Below are positions 1 to 5,863 of a stretch of DNA of 7,176 bases, piece by piece (the stretch's first letter is position 1; every line of letters starts with the position of its first letter). Both the position numbers and the translations under genes were made by a program. The notes below the pieces were generated by a model. That model worked only from the letters and a program-made list of their open reading frames with translations. It made no database searches and was not told the DNA's origin. The DNA comes from CAYSIX01 sp964431205 (GTDB lineage: Bacteria > Planctomycetota > Phycisphaerae > Phycisphaerales > Phycisphaeraceae). The stretch spans positions 1 to 7,176 of the forward strand of contig CAYSIX010000211.1 of the NCBI GenBank assembly GCA_964431205.1, read 5' to 3'.

Positions 1-2
1 AG

Positions 3-899
3 CGTGGCCCGACGACGGCGAGGCGGATGCGGCGGTACGCGTCGGAGGCGCCCGCGTTGGCGGCGTCGGCGTCGCGGCGGGCGCTGGTGCGGGCGGGGGT
101 TGAGCCGGGGCGGGTGCGGCACGTGGTGGTGGTCACGTGCACGGGCTTCGCCTCGCCGGGCGTGGACGTGGCGCTGATCGATCGCCTGGGCCTGTCGCGT
201 GAGACGCCGCGGACGCTGATCGGGTTCATGGGCTGCCACGGGGCGATCAACGGGCTGCGGGTGGCGTCGGCGCTGGCGGGGCAGGAGGGGGACGGCGGGG
301 TGGTGCTGCTGTGCTGCGTGGAGCTGTGCTCACTGCACTTTCAGTATGGGTGGGACCCGCAGCGGGTGGTGGCGAACGCGCTGTTTGCGGACGGGGCGGC
401 GGCGGCGGTCGTGGGCGTGGGCGCGGGTCGGAAGGGCGACTCGATGCCGACGCGGCGTGGCGGGGAGGCGTCGGCTCGGTGGCGGGTGGTTGGAACGGGT
501 TCGTACGTGGTTCCGGGATCGGGCGAGGCGATGGGCTGGACGATCGAGGACCACGGGTTCGCGATGGCGTTGTCGCCGCGGGTCCCGGAGCTGATCGAGG
601 CGGAGGCGGCGGGTTGGCTGCGGGGCTGGCTGAGGGGCCGGGGGCTGGAGGCGGGGGAGGTGGGCTCGTGGGCGGTGCACCCGGGCGGGCCGAGGATACT
701 GGACGCGTTCGAGCGGGGGATGGGTCTGGAGCCGGGGGCGACGGCGGTGTCGCGGGGGGTGCTGGCGTCGTGCGGGAACATGTCGTCGCCGACGGTGCTG
801 TTCATCCTGGAGCGGCTGAGGCGGCGGGGCGCGGCGCGGCCGTGCGTGGCGGTGGCGTTCGGCCCGGGTTTGACCGTGGAAGCGGCGTTGCTGGAGTGA
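3..899 (+). CDS. Type III polyketide synthase (chalcone/stilbene synthase-like), 5' truncated
   Basis: This enzyme would extend a CoA- or carrier-bound starter with malonyl units on one Cys-His-Asn active site and cyclise the product in the cytoplasm. Numbering from the internal ATG at 27, the nucleophile is Cys70 in GFMGCHGA, the histidine is His218 in WAVHPGGPRIL and the asparagine is Asn251 in SCGNMSSPTVLFIL. The His-Asn spacing of 33 equals that of plant chalcone synthase. The C-terminal AFGPGLTVE block closes the fold, so the 3' end is intact. The frame stays open upstream of ATG 27, and codons 3-26 add RGPTTARR, giving the family-like stretch GPTTARRMRRY. The true start is therefore outside the window, with roughly 60-90 residues missing. 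Codons end mostly in G, unlike the C-ending codons of the + gene at the right end. The product cannot be predicted, because partner genes would lie to the left. Confidence 0.92.
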   Translation, partial: RGPTTARRMRRYASEAPALAASASRRALVRAGVEPGRVRHVVVVTCTGFASPGVDVALIDRLGLSRETPRTLIGFMGCHGAINGLRVASALAGQEGDGGVVLLCCVELCSLHFQYGWDPQRVVANALFADGAAAAVVGVGAGRKGDSMPTRRGGEASARWRVVGTGSYVVPGSGEAMGWTIEDHGFAMALSPRVPELIEAEAAGWLRGWLRGRGLEAGEVGSWAVHPGGPRILDAFERGMGLEPGATAVSRGVLASCGNMSSPTVLFILERLRRRGAARPCVAVAFGPGLTVEAALLE

Positions 900-930
900 A
901 TCGCGCGAGGATGGGCGCGTTCGTCACGCA

Positions 931-984
931 GCGCGGGGGTTGTACGGCCCCCAACCCAGCGCGGGGCGTTGCCCCGCCGCTAGA
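931..984 (+). repeat. Intergenic palindromic repeat, copy R1
   Basis: This is the first of two near-identical units in the convergent gap between the polyketide synthase and the lipoprotein gene. It matches R2 (999-1051) at 51 of 54 aligned positions. The unit has a G-rich 5' half (GCGCGGGGGTTGTACGGC) and a perfect hairpin at 961-977, with 7-bp arms GCGGGGC/GCCCCGC around a GTT loop, followed by CGCTAGA. It could act as a bidirectional transcription barrier between the converging genes, but no T-run follows on either side, so I do not call it a rho-independent terminator. Confidence 0.85.
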
Positions 985-998
985 CTCGGGACGGATTC

Positions 999-1051
999 GC
1001 GCGGGGGTTGTACGGCCTCCAACCAGCGCGGGGCGTTGCCCCGCCGCTAAA
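999..1051 (+). repeat. Intergenic palindromic repeat, copy R2
   Basis: This direct repeat of R1 is shifted by 68 bp, with one substitution in the middle, one base deleted and one substitution near the 3' end. The hairpin GCGGGGC-GTT-GCCCCGC lies at 1028-1044 and is followed by CGCTAAAC. The unit ends 15 nt before the stop codon of the lipoprotein gene that converges from the right. The 14 bases between R1 and R2 (985-998) are not part of the repeat. Confidence 0.85.
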
Positions 1052-1066
1052 CGTGAAAATAGGAAC

Positions 1067-1684
1067 TTATTCACGCGGGGGCGTGGTCGTCTCGGACAGC
1101 GGCGGGTCGAAGAACATGACGACGGGGATGGTCACGCTGCGGATGCCGGCCTCGACGGGCTGGGCGACCGTGTCGAAGAGGTTGCGCGGGCTCAGGTTTT
1201 GGGCGCGGGGGGCGCCCAGGGCGGCTTCGAGGCGGGTCTCGGTCGGCTCGATGGCGAGCAGGTCGACGCCGTCCTCGCGCAGGTCCACGCGGCCCATGTA
1301 GGTGGGGTGGTGGGAGGTCGTGCCGTCGGCGGGTGTGAAGCGGATGGTGGGCCAGTTCTCACGGTCGAGGCCGAAGACGGGCGCCTCGTCGGTGAACTCG
1401 GGCTCGATGGCGGAAAGCGGGACGTTTTGTGTCGCGGTCGCGTCGGTGAGGCGTGCGGGCGACGGCGGGGCCGCGGGGTCGGTGGGCGGGGTCGGCGACT
1501 CGGGCGTCGCCGGCTCGGCGTCGGGGGCCTCGTTGCCGAACAACGGATCGCGCTCGGTCTCGAACGGGTCTTCGCGGCGTTCGAGCTCCTTGTAGTTCTC
1601 GGCCTCGCCCTGGGCGGCGCAGCCGGCGGAGAAGAGAAGCAGCCCGGCCGCGACGCACGCCGCTGTGTACAAGGTTCGTGTCAT
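1067..1684 (-). CDS. Putative small lipoprotein, function unknown
   Basis: This is a 205-residue protein with a short charged N-terminus, a hydrophobic segment at residues 7-20 and a possible lipidation site at Cys22 (LLLFSAGC). The -3 residue is Ser rather than the usual Leu, so lipidation is likely but not certain. Residues 25-50 are rich in Glu/Asp/Arg, and 52-76 form a Pro/Ala/Thr-rich flexible linker. A compact domain follows at about 88-195, with ENWPTIRFTPADG and, near the C-terminus, a hydrophobic stretch (SVTIPVVMFFDPP). I do not recognise the family. The start has a good Shine-Dalgarno (AGGGAG on the - strand, + positions 1691-1696) 6 nt from the ATG. It lies 85 nt downstream of the GHL10 gene on the same strand and may be cotranscribed with it. 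An envelope location is inferred from the N-terminus only. Confidence 0.75.
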   Translation of the reverse strand: MTRTLYTAACVAAGLLLFSAGCAAQGEAENYKELERREDPFETERDPLFGNEAPDAEPATPESPTPPTDPAAPPSPARLTDATATQNVPLSAIEPEFTDEAPVFGLDRENWPTIRFTPADGTTSHHPTYMGRVDLREDGVDLLAIEPTETRLEAALGAPRAQNLSPRNLFDTVAQPVEAGIRSVTIPVVMFFDPPLSETTTPPRE

Positions 1685-1769
1685 GATTCGCTCCCTGATC
1701 GGTGAAAGAATCTTAGCAAGCGAGTCGGCGGCGCGTCGGACGCGGGAACGAAGCCGGTGCGGCCGTGGT

Positions 1770-3335
1770 TCACTTCTCTTCGGGCCGCTTGAGCCAGGTG
1801 AAGGGGCTGGCCAGGCCGTTGCGATCGACGGCGAAGACGGCGACGTGGGTGAGCTCGCCGCTGCCGGGCAGGTCGAAGGAGGCGTCGGTGCGTGCGGCGG
1901 GGGCGATGCCGTAGCCCCACGTCTGGCCGCGCTTGAACCACGCGACCCAGACGCGGGCGTCGGTGAGCGAGTCAGGCTCGAGCTTGAGTTGGAGCTGGTT
2001 TCGTGCGACGTGCCGGATGCGGCCGGTGGGCGGAGCGGGCGGGTCGCTGTCGAGCCAGGGGCTGGCGGGGACGAGCGCGGGCTGACGGTAGACGGTTTCG
2101 GCCAGAGTGGAGGCGACGCCGCCCTGGTCGTTCATGAGCGTCTTCATGGAAAAGTGCACGTGCCCGGTGGCGCCCTCGGTCAGGCGGGCCCACTCGATCT
2201 GGTAGCGGATCTCGTTGGGCCCGAAGCCGCCGGAGCGGTCCGGGTTGGTCTTGTAGGTGCCCAGCCCGGGCCAGAGGTGTCGGTTGTACGGGTTCTGGCG
2301 GGTCCACCACCGCAGCAGCACGGGGAAGGACTGATCGGGCTTGGCGATTTCCCAGTAGAGCTGGGGGGTGTAGTAATCGACCCAGCCCTGGCGGAGCCAC
2401 TTGCGGGCGTCGGCGTAGAGGCCCTCGTACTGGTCGAAGCCCTTGATCTGCGGGGGGTTTCCGGGGCGCCAGATGCCGAAGGGGCTGATGCCGAACTTGA
2501 CGTGCGGGCGTCGCAGCTTGAGGCGGGTGTACAGCTCACGGACGAAGGTGTTGACCTGTTCGCGTCGCCAGTCGGATCGGTCGAGCGTGCCGCCGCCGGC
2601 CCGGTAGGCGGCCCAGGTGGCGTCGTCGGGGAAGTCGACGAGGTTGCCCTGGTCGTCGCGGACCTGATAGGGGTAGAAGTAGTCGTCGATGTGGATGCCG
2701 TCGACGTCGTAGCGTTCGGCGACGTCGAGGAAGACGGCGAGCGAGTGCTCCTGGAGCTCGGGGGAGGCCGGGTCCATCCAGAGGTACGGGCCGTAGCGGT
2801 GCACGTGGTCGGGGTGGGTGCGGCTGATGTGGTCGTCGGTGACCTGGTCGCCGCCGGCGGGGTGCAGGGCCCGGTACGGGTTGAACCAGGCGTGCAGCTC
2901 GAGGCCGCGGGCGTGGGCTTCGGCGACCCACTCCTCGAGCGGGTCGTAGTACGGCTCGGGCGCTTTGCCCATCTCGCCGGTGAGGTAGGGCGACCACGGC
3001 TCGAGGTCGGAGGCGTAGAGGGCGTCGGCGGCGGGGCGGACCTGGAAGATCACGGCGTTGAGGTTCAGCTCGACGCACTTGTCGAGGATCGCGGCCATCT
3101 CCTGGCGCTGCTGCTCGACGGGCAGGCCCGGTTTCGACGGCCAGTCGATGTTGGCCACGGTGGCGACCCAGACGGCGCGGAACTCACGCGGCACGGGCGG
3201 GGGCGCGTCTTCGGCGCGGGCGGCGTCGTCGGTGCCGTCGGGCGCGGCGTCGGGCTGCGGGGTGCACCCCGGGCCCATCAGCATCGCCGCCAGTGTCATG
3301 ATCGAACCCAGAACCGTCCACGCTTGTTGATTCAT
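1770..3335 (-). CDS. GHL10 (DUF187-type) family 10 glycosyl hydrolase-like lipoprotein
   Basis: This is a 521-residue exported protein. The N-terminus has a hydrophobic core and an atypical lipobox-like MGPGC (Cys24), then an Asp/Ala/Pro-rich linker to about residue 48. The GHL10 barrel runs from about 50 to 420. Its landmarks are EFRAVWVATVANIDWPS (51-67), NAVIFQVRPAADALY (93-107), LELHAWFNPYRALHP (145-159), YDVDGIHIDDYFYPY (209-223, with acidic residues Asp212, Asp217 and Asp218), FGISPFGIWRPG (281-292) and VDYYTPQLYWEI (319-330). A C-terminal beta-rich region (about 433-519) resembles a fibronectin III-type domain. The family includes E. coli DigH (YddW), which cuts peptidoglycan glycan strands lacking stem peptides, and B. 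subtilis YngK. A cell-envelope polysaccharide is the likely substrate, but this is inference. The start has an AAAGGA Shine-Dalgarno (+ positions 3340-3345). The upstream gap carries palindrome R3. Confidence 0.93.
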   Translation of the reverse strand: MNQQAWTVLGSIMTLAAMLMGPGCTPQPDAAPDGTDDAARAEDAPPPVPREFRAVWVATVANIDWPSKPGLPVEQQRQEMAAILDKCVELNLNAVIFQVRPAADALYASDLEPWSPYLTGEMGKAPEPYYDPLEEWVAEAHARGLELHAWFNPYRALHPAGGDQVTDDHISRTHPDHVHRYGPYLWMDPASPELQEHSLAVFLDVAERYDVDGIHIDDYFYPYQVRDDQGNLVDFPDDATWAAYRAGGGTLDRSDWRREQVNTFVRELYTRLKLRRPHVKFGISPFGIWRPGNPPQIKGFDQYEGLYADARKWLRQGWVDYYTPQLYWEIAKPDQSFPVLLRWWTRQNPYNRHLWPGLGTYKTNPDRSGGFGPNEIRYQIEWARLTEGATGHVHFSMKTLMNDQGGVASTLAETVYRQPALVPASPWLDSDPPAPPTGRIRHVARNQLQLKLEPDSLTDARVWVAWFKRGQTWGYGIAPAARTDASFDLPGSGELTHVAVFAVDRNGLASPFTWLKRPEEK

Positions 3336-3369
3336 CGTGTCCTTTCTTGCGCTTCCAGTCGATGGCGAC

Positions 3370-3396
3370 GCGCGGGGCGTCGCCCCGCCGTTAAAC
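3370..3396 (+). repeat. Intergenic palindromic repeat, copy R3 (core only)
   Basis: This 27-nt sequence matches R2 positions 1026-1052 at 25 of 27 bases and has the same orientation on the + strand. The hairpin GCGGGGC-GTC-GCCCCGC (3372-3388) keeps the full 7-bp stem, and one change falls in the loop. The G-rich 5' half seen in R1/R2 is absent. It lies in the 127-nt gap between the phosphohexomutase stop and the GHL10 start, where it would form a hairpin in a read-through transcript. The rest of that gap is GC-rich and shows nothing else I can name. Confidence 0.8.
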
Positions 3397-3462
3397 CGCC
3401 GGACAATGGGTGCCGCCCACCAATCGCAGCACCCCGCCGGATCGCCGGCCCCGGCGCGGCGC

Positions 3463-4893
3463 TCAGTGCCCCACGACCTGCTCGCCCAGCATCGGCTTCA
3501 GGTGCGCCAGCAACGCGTCCAGCGTCGGCCGGTCCTTCGCCTCCGCGTTCAACCGCAGCAGCGGCTCCGTGTTGCTCGCCCGCACGTTGAACCAGAACCC
3601 CCCGGCATCGTCGTCCCCGTCTCCGCCGAACAGCCCGGCGTTGGCCTCCCACGCGTCCACCGTCACCCCGTCCAGCTCGTCGATCTCGGCCGCGCCGGCG
3701 TACTTCTTCTTGATCTGGTCGAACGTCGCCTGGGCATCGGGGTTGCGGAAGTTGATCTCCCCGCTCTGCGGGTAACGGCGGAACGGCGCGATGAGCTCGC
3801 TGATCGGCGCGTCGCCCTGACCGAGCATGCTGAGCGTGACGGCGAAGGCGATCGCGCCCGAGTCGGTGCAGAAGTTGTCGCGGAAGTAGAAGTGCCCGGA
3901 CAGCTCCCCGCCGAACACGCCCTGCGTCTCACGCAACGCCGCCTTCATGAACACGTGACCCACGCGGCTGCGGTGCGGCGACCCGCCCAGCTTGCGGACC
4001 TGCTCCTCGACGACCTTGCTCGAGCGCAGGTCGTACACGACCGCCGCATGCTGATCCTGGTCGCGGAGAAAGTGCTCGCAGAACAGCGCCGTCAGGTGAT
4101 CGCAGCCGATGACCTGGCCCTGCTCGTCGGTGAGGATGCAGCGGTCGGCGTCGCCGTCGAAGCACACGCCCAAGTCCGCGCCGTGCTGCTTGACGCCCTC
4201 CTGCGTAGGCGCCATGTTCTCGGCGACCAGCGGGTTCGGCTCGTGGACGAACGACCCGGTGATCTCAAAGTTCAGATCGATGATCTCGAGGTTCTCGACG
4301 CCGTCGAACACCTTCGGCACCAGCTTGCCGGCCATGCCGTTGCAGGCGTCGATGAAGACCTTGAGCTTTCGCTTCGGGGGGTCGAGGAACCGCAGCACGT
4401 GGTCGCGGTAGGCGTCCCAGAGGTCGGCCTGCTCGAGCGAGCCGGCGGGCGTGAGCATCGACTCGGGCAGCTTGTCCGGCAGCTTCTCGGCCAGGTCCTG
4501 GATCTCGAGCAGCCCGGAGCGCGCCCCGATGGGCCTGGCCTGCATGCCCGAGATCTTGAGCCCGTTGTACTCGATCGGGTTGTGGCTGGCGGTGACCTGG
4601 ATCCCCCCGATCGCGTCGAGGTGGTTGATCGCGAAGTAGACGAACGACGTGTCGCACATGCCCACGTCCACGACCGACGCCCCGCCGGCACGAAGGCCGG
4701 TGATCAACGCCTCGGTCAGCGCCGGGGAGCTGGGACGCATGTCCCGGCTGACGACCACCTTGCCGCGGGGGCGGCCGCTGTTGCGCGTCAGGAACTGACC
4801 CGCGGCGTAGCCGACTCGCAAAACCGCGTCTTCGTTCAGCGGGTCGGGATACGTCGCCCGCACGTCGTAAGCCTTGAAGATCTTGCCGATCAT
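3463..4893 (-). CDS. Phosphomannomutase/phosphoglucomutase (alpha-D-phosphohexomutase)
   Basis: This cytoplasmic enzyme interconverts hexose 6-phosphate and hexose 1-phosphate, feeding nucleotide sugars for polysaccharide and envelope synthesis. Numbered from the preferred start (476 residues), the phosphoserine loop is TASHNP with Ser103. The metal-binding loop is DGDAD (246-250), the sugar-specificity loop GELSGH (329-334) and the phosphate-binding loop RASNTEPLLR (438-447). All four domains are complete. IFKAYDVR near the N-terminus is where family members usually begin. An ATG at 4935 gives 14 more residues (MPGSTEDEHKGHHG), but it has only a weak AGG upstream. The ATG at 4893 has AAGGGA 9 nt away, so I prefer it. 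An Asp/Gly-rich insert lies at 423-432. Specificity for mannose versus glucose cannot be read from sequence alone. The gene heads the - strand cluster, and repeat A occupies its upstream region. Confidence 0.96.
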   Translation of the reverse strand: MIGKIFKAYDVRATYPDPLNEDAVLRVGYAAGQFLTRNSGRPRGKVVVSRDMRPSSPALTEALITGLRAGGASVVDVGMCDTSFVYFAINHLDAIGGIQVTASHNPIEYNGLKISGMQARPIGARSGLLEIQDLAEKLPDKLPESMLTPAGSLEQADLWDAYRDHVLRFLDPPKRKLKVFIDACNGMAGKLVPKVFDGVENLEIIDLNFEITGSFVHEPNPLVAENMAPTQEGVKQHGADLGVCFDGDADRCILTDEQGQVIGCDHLTALFCEHFLRDQDQHAAVVYDLRSSKVVEEQVRKLGGSPHRSRVGHVFMKAALRETQGVFGGELSGHFYFRDNFCTDSGAIAFAVTLSMLGQGDAPISELIAPFRRYPQSGEINFRNPDAQATFDQIKKKYAGAAEIDELDGVTVDAWEANAGLFGGDGDDDAGGFWFNVRASNTEPLLRLNAEAKDRPTLDALLAHLKPMLGEQVVGH

Positions 4894-4902
4894 GCCGTGA
4901 TG

Positions 4903-4908
4903 TCCCTT
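4903..4908 (-). promoter_or_regulatory. Ribosome binding site deciding the phosphohexomutase start
   Basis: The - strand reads AAGGGA, with 9 nt to the ATG at 4893. It lies inside the coding frame of the longer alternative that starts at 4935. Together with the family's usual N-terminus, this supports the shorter protein. Confidence 0.55.
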
Positions 4909-4955
4909 GTGCTCGTCCTCGGTAGAGCCCGGCATGATAACGCCTGACCCGCCCG

Positions 4956-5065
4956 GCGCGGGATCCGGCCCTTCGCTGTCGCTGCGGGCTCGGCTTCATC
5001 GCCGCAAGCCGAGGAGGCCCCCACGCGAAAGCCGAGGGCTGAGCGGTAGCGAAGGCCCGGATGCC
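4956..5065. repeat. Long hairpin repeat A, left of the HUH transposase-like gene
   Basis: Positions 4956-5011 are identical over 56 bases to 5621-5676 (copy B), as a direct repeat 665 bp away. The ascending arm carries GGATCCGG (4961-4968), CTTCGCT (4971-4977) and CGCT (4980-4983), then a CGGCTT/AAGCCG tip stem around a 9-nt loop (4991-5011). The descending arm has AGCG and AGCGAAG (to 5054) and ends in CCGGATGCC. Compared with B it has 23 extra nt at about 5012-5035, which include a second AAGCCG. The 26 bases at 5029-5054 are identical to copy C (5761-5786). It fills the divergent gap between the phosphohexomutase and the transposase-like gene. An alternative ATG at 5061 lies inside it. Confidence 0.88.
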
Positions 5066-5081
5066 GCGGTACATTGGAACC

Positions 5082-5621
5082 ATGCCTTTGCCAGGCAAGC
5101 GCTGGTGGCACCTCGTGCTGCACACCCGCGGGAGCTGGCTTCACGGCGACCCGCGCGGGTTCCGCAGCCGCGACCACCGCCTGCACAGTTCCGGCGACTA
5201 CAAACGCCCACCCCCGCCGGACGAACACGCCGGACTGCGCGCGTATCACCGTGGCCGCTCGGCGCCACCCGTCGTGCTCAGCCCGTCGCTGCGATCCCGC
5301 GTCGGCCTCACCCTTCGCCGCAAGCTCCAACGCCAACGCCACGAAGCACTGGCGATCAGCGTCGGGCCCACGCACGCGCACCTGCTCGCTGAGCTGCCCG
5401 AGTCCTACCAGGCCGCCCTCACCCTCAGCGCTTCCTGGAAGCAGGCGTCCTCGCACGCCGTCCGCGACGAGTTGCCCGGCCGCGTCTGGGCCGAGGGCGG
5501 CAAGCCGATTCCGATACGCAACCATGCCCATCAACGCGAAGTGTTCGACTACATCGTCGATCATGCCCGCAAAGAAGGCGCCTGGGTCTGGACGTTTCGT
5601 GGCTCTAACGGCGTGGGGTAG
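5082..5621 (+). CDS. Y1 (HUH) transposase-like protein, REP-associated (RAYT) type
   Basis: This 179-residue protein resembles the Y1/HUH single-strand DNA nucleases (IS200/IS605 TnpA and RAYTs). These cut and join hairpin-marked DNA through one tyrosine. The HUH motif is His98-Ala-His100 in GPTHAHLLAELPE, and the likely nucleophile is Tyr157 in VFDYIVDHARKEGAW, at the place of the family's 'YI-NP-K-G' helix. The N-terminal PGKRWWHLVLHTRGSWLHGDPRGFRSRDH block and SSHAVRDELPGRVWAEGG match a subgroup I associate with planctomycetes. The start at 5082 puts MPLPGKRWW at the N-terminus, as I expect for relatives. An ATG at 5061 adds 7 residues and has GAAGG 5 nt upstream, but it lies inside repeat A. 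No partner orfB/tnpB is present. The frame is intact, and hairpins A and B flank it closely, so it probably acts on them. Domestication versus mobility cannot be decided here. Confidence 0.82.
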   Translation: MPLPGKRWWHLVLHTRGSWLHGDPRGFRSRDHRLHSSGDYKRPPPPDEHAGLRAYHRGRSAPPVVLSPSLRSRVGLTLRRKLQRQRHEALAISVGPTHAHLLAELPESYQAALTLSASWKQASSHAVRDELPGRVWAEGGKPIPIRNHAHQREVFDYIVDHARKEGAWVWTFRGSNGVG

Positions 5622-5726
5622 CGCGGGATCCGGCCCTTCGCTGTCGCTGCGGGCTCGGCTTCATCGCCGCAAGCCGTGGGCTGAGCGGTAGCGAAGCACC
5701 GGATCCGTGTATTGCACCCACGCCGT
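5608..5726. repeat. 10-bp inverted repeat enclosing hairpin B
   Basis: ACGGCGTGGG at 5608-5617 is the exact reverse complement of CCCACGCCGT at 5717-5726. The left arm overlaps the last codons of the transposase-like gene. The arms wrap around hairpin B, leaving 8 and 10 unpaired bases between outer and inner stems. The match is exact, but a 10-bp pairing could arise by chance in DNA this GC-rich. Confidence 0.5.
5621..5706. repeat. Long hairpin repeat B, right of the HUH transposase-like gene
   Basis: This 81-nt imperfect hairpin (5626-5706) begins at the stop codon of the transposase-like gene. Paired segments from outside in are GGATCCGG/CCGGATCC (5626-5633 with 5699-5706), CTTCGCT/AGCGAAG (5636-5642 with 5690-5696), CGCT/AGCG (5645-5648 with 5684-5687) and CGGCTT/AAGCCG (5656-5661 with 5671-5676). 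The last pair surrounds the loop CATCGCCGC. Symmetric 2-nt mismatches separate the first three stems, and a 7x7 internal loop precedes the tip. Mismatched hairpins of this sort are typical REP-like or IS200-end substrates. The first 56 bases equal those of copy A. Confidence 0.9.
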
Positions 5727-5735
5727 CCCGCGCGT

Positions 5736-5756
5736 CCGCGAGGCGTTGCCTCGCGG
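5736..5756. repeat. Short perfect hairpin related to the R1-R3 core
   Basis: Arms CCGCGAGGC (5736-5744) and GCCTCGCGG (5748-5756) pair perfectly over 9 bp around a GTT loop. Inside it, GCGAGGC-GTT-GCCTCGC differs from the R1/R2 core only by a G-C to A-T change at one paired position, so the stem is preserved. Its 3' arm runs directly into copy C. Confidence 0.75.
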
Positions 5757-5795
5757 CTTGAAGCCGAGGGCTGAGCGGTAGCGAAGCACCGGATC
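5754..5795. repeat. Partial repeat C (descending arm of the A/B type)
   Basis: This 42-nt element reads CGGCTTGAAGCC, then the shared descending arm, to CACCGGATC. Positions 5761-5786 are identical to 5029-5054 of copy A. Positions 5768-5795 match copy B (5678-5705). The long 5' arm is missing and is replaced by a tight CGGCTT-G-AAGCCG self-complement. The remainder of the 242-nt gap to the next gene (5796-5863) holds no feature I can support. No strong Shine-Dalgarno precedes the next ATG. Confidence 0.85.
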
Positions 5796-5863
5796 AGGCG
5801 TTTTCGGCGTCATCCGTGACCACGGCATTTGAATCCCGGCCCCAACCCGCGGACACTATCCAC

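Noticed and set aside
900..1066. Rho-independent terminators at R1/R2
   Set aside because: The stems are strong, but no run of T follows on the + strand, and only a weak T-rich stretch lies before the hairpin on the - strand side. The structure is kept as a repeat, not a terminator.
311..1705. A 464-codon + strand open frame spanning the synthase end, the repeats and the lipoprotein gene
   Set aside because: It overlaps a well-supported gene in another frame, is mostly Gly/Arg, and passes through R1/R2 and antisense to the lipoprotein. It reflects high GC with few stops.
1710..1715. Possible -10 element (TAAGAT on the - strand) before the small lipoprotein gene
   Set aside because: No -35-like sequence lies at the right distance (the - strand there reads CGACGC), so this is too weak to call a promoter.
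1665..3590. A 641-codon + strand open frame opposite the GHL10 gene
   Set aside because: The - strand frame carries clear GHL10 motifs and a ribosome binding site. The + frame is a Gly/Val-rich antisense shadow that also runs through intergenic sequence.
3337..4947. A 536-codon + strand open frame opposite the phosphohexomutase
   Set aside because: The - strand encodes all four catalytic loops of the phosphohexomutase. The + frame has no recognisable motif and crosses repeat R3.
4921..5800. A CRISPR array or composite transposon interpretation of the repeated sequences
   Set aside because: The repeats are few, unequal in length and not regularly spaced. There are no cas genes, and only one short nuclease gene lies between them.
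5829..5863. Possible promoter (TTGAAT with CACTAT) before the OstA/LptC-like gene
   Set aside because: The spacing is about 19 nt, the -10 match is poor and it would leave almost no leader. Not reported as a feature.
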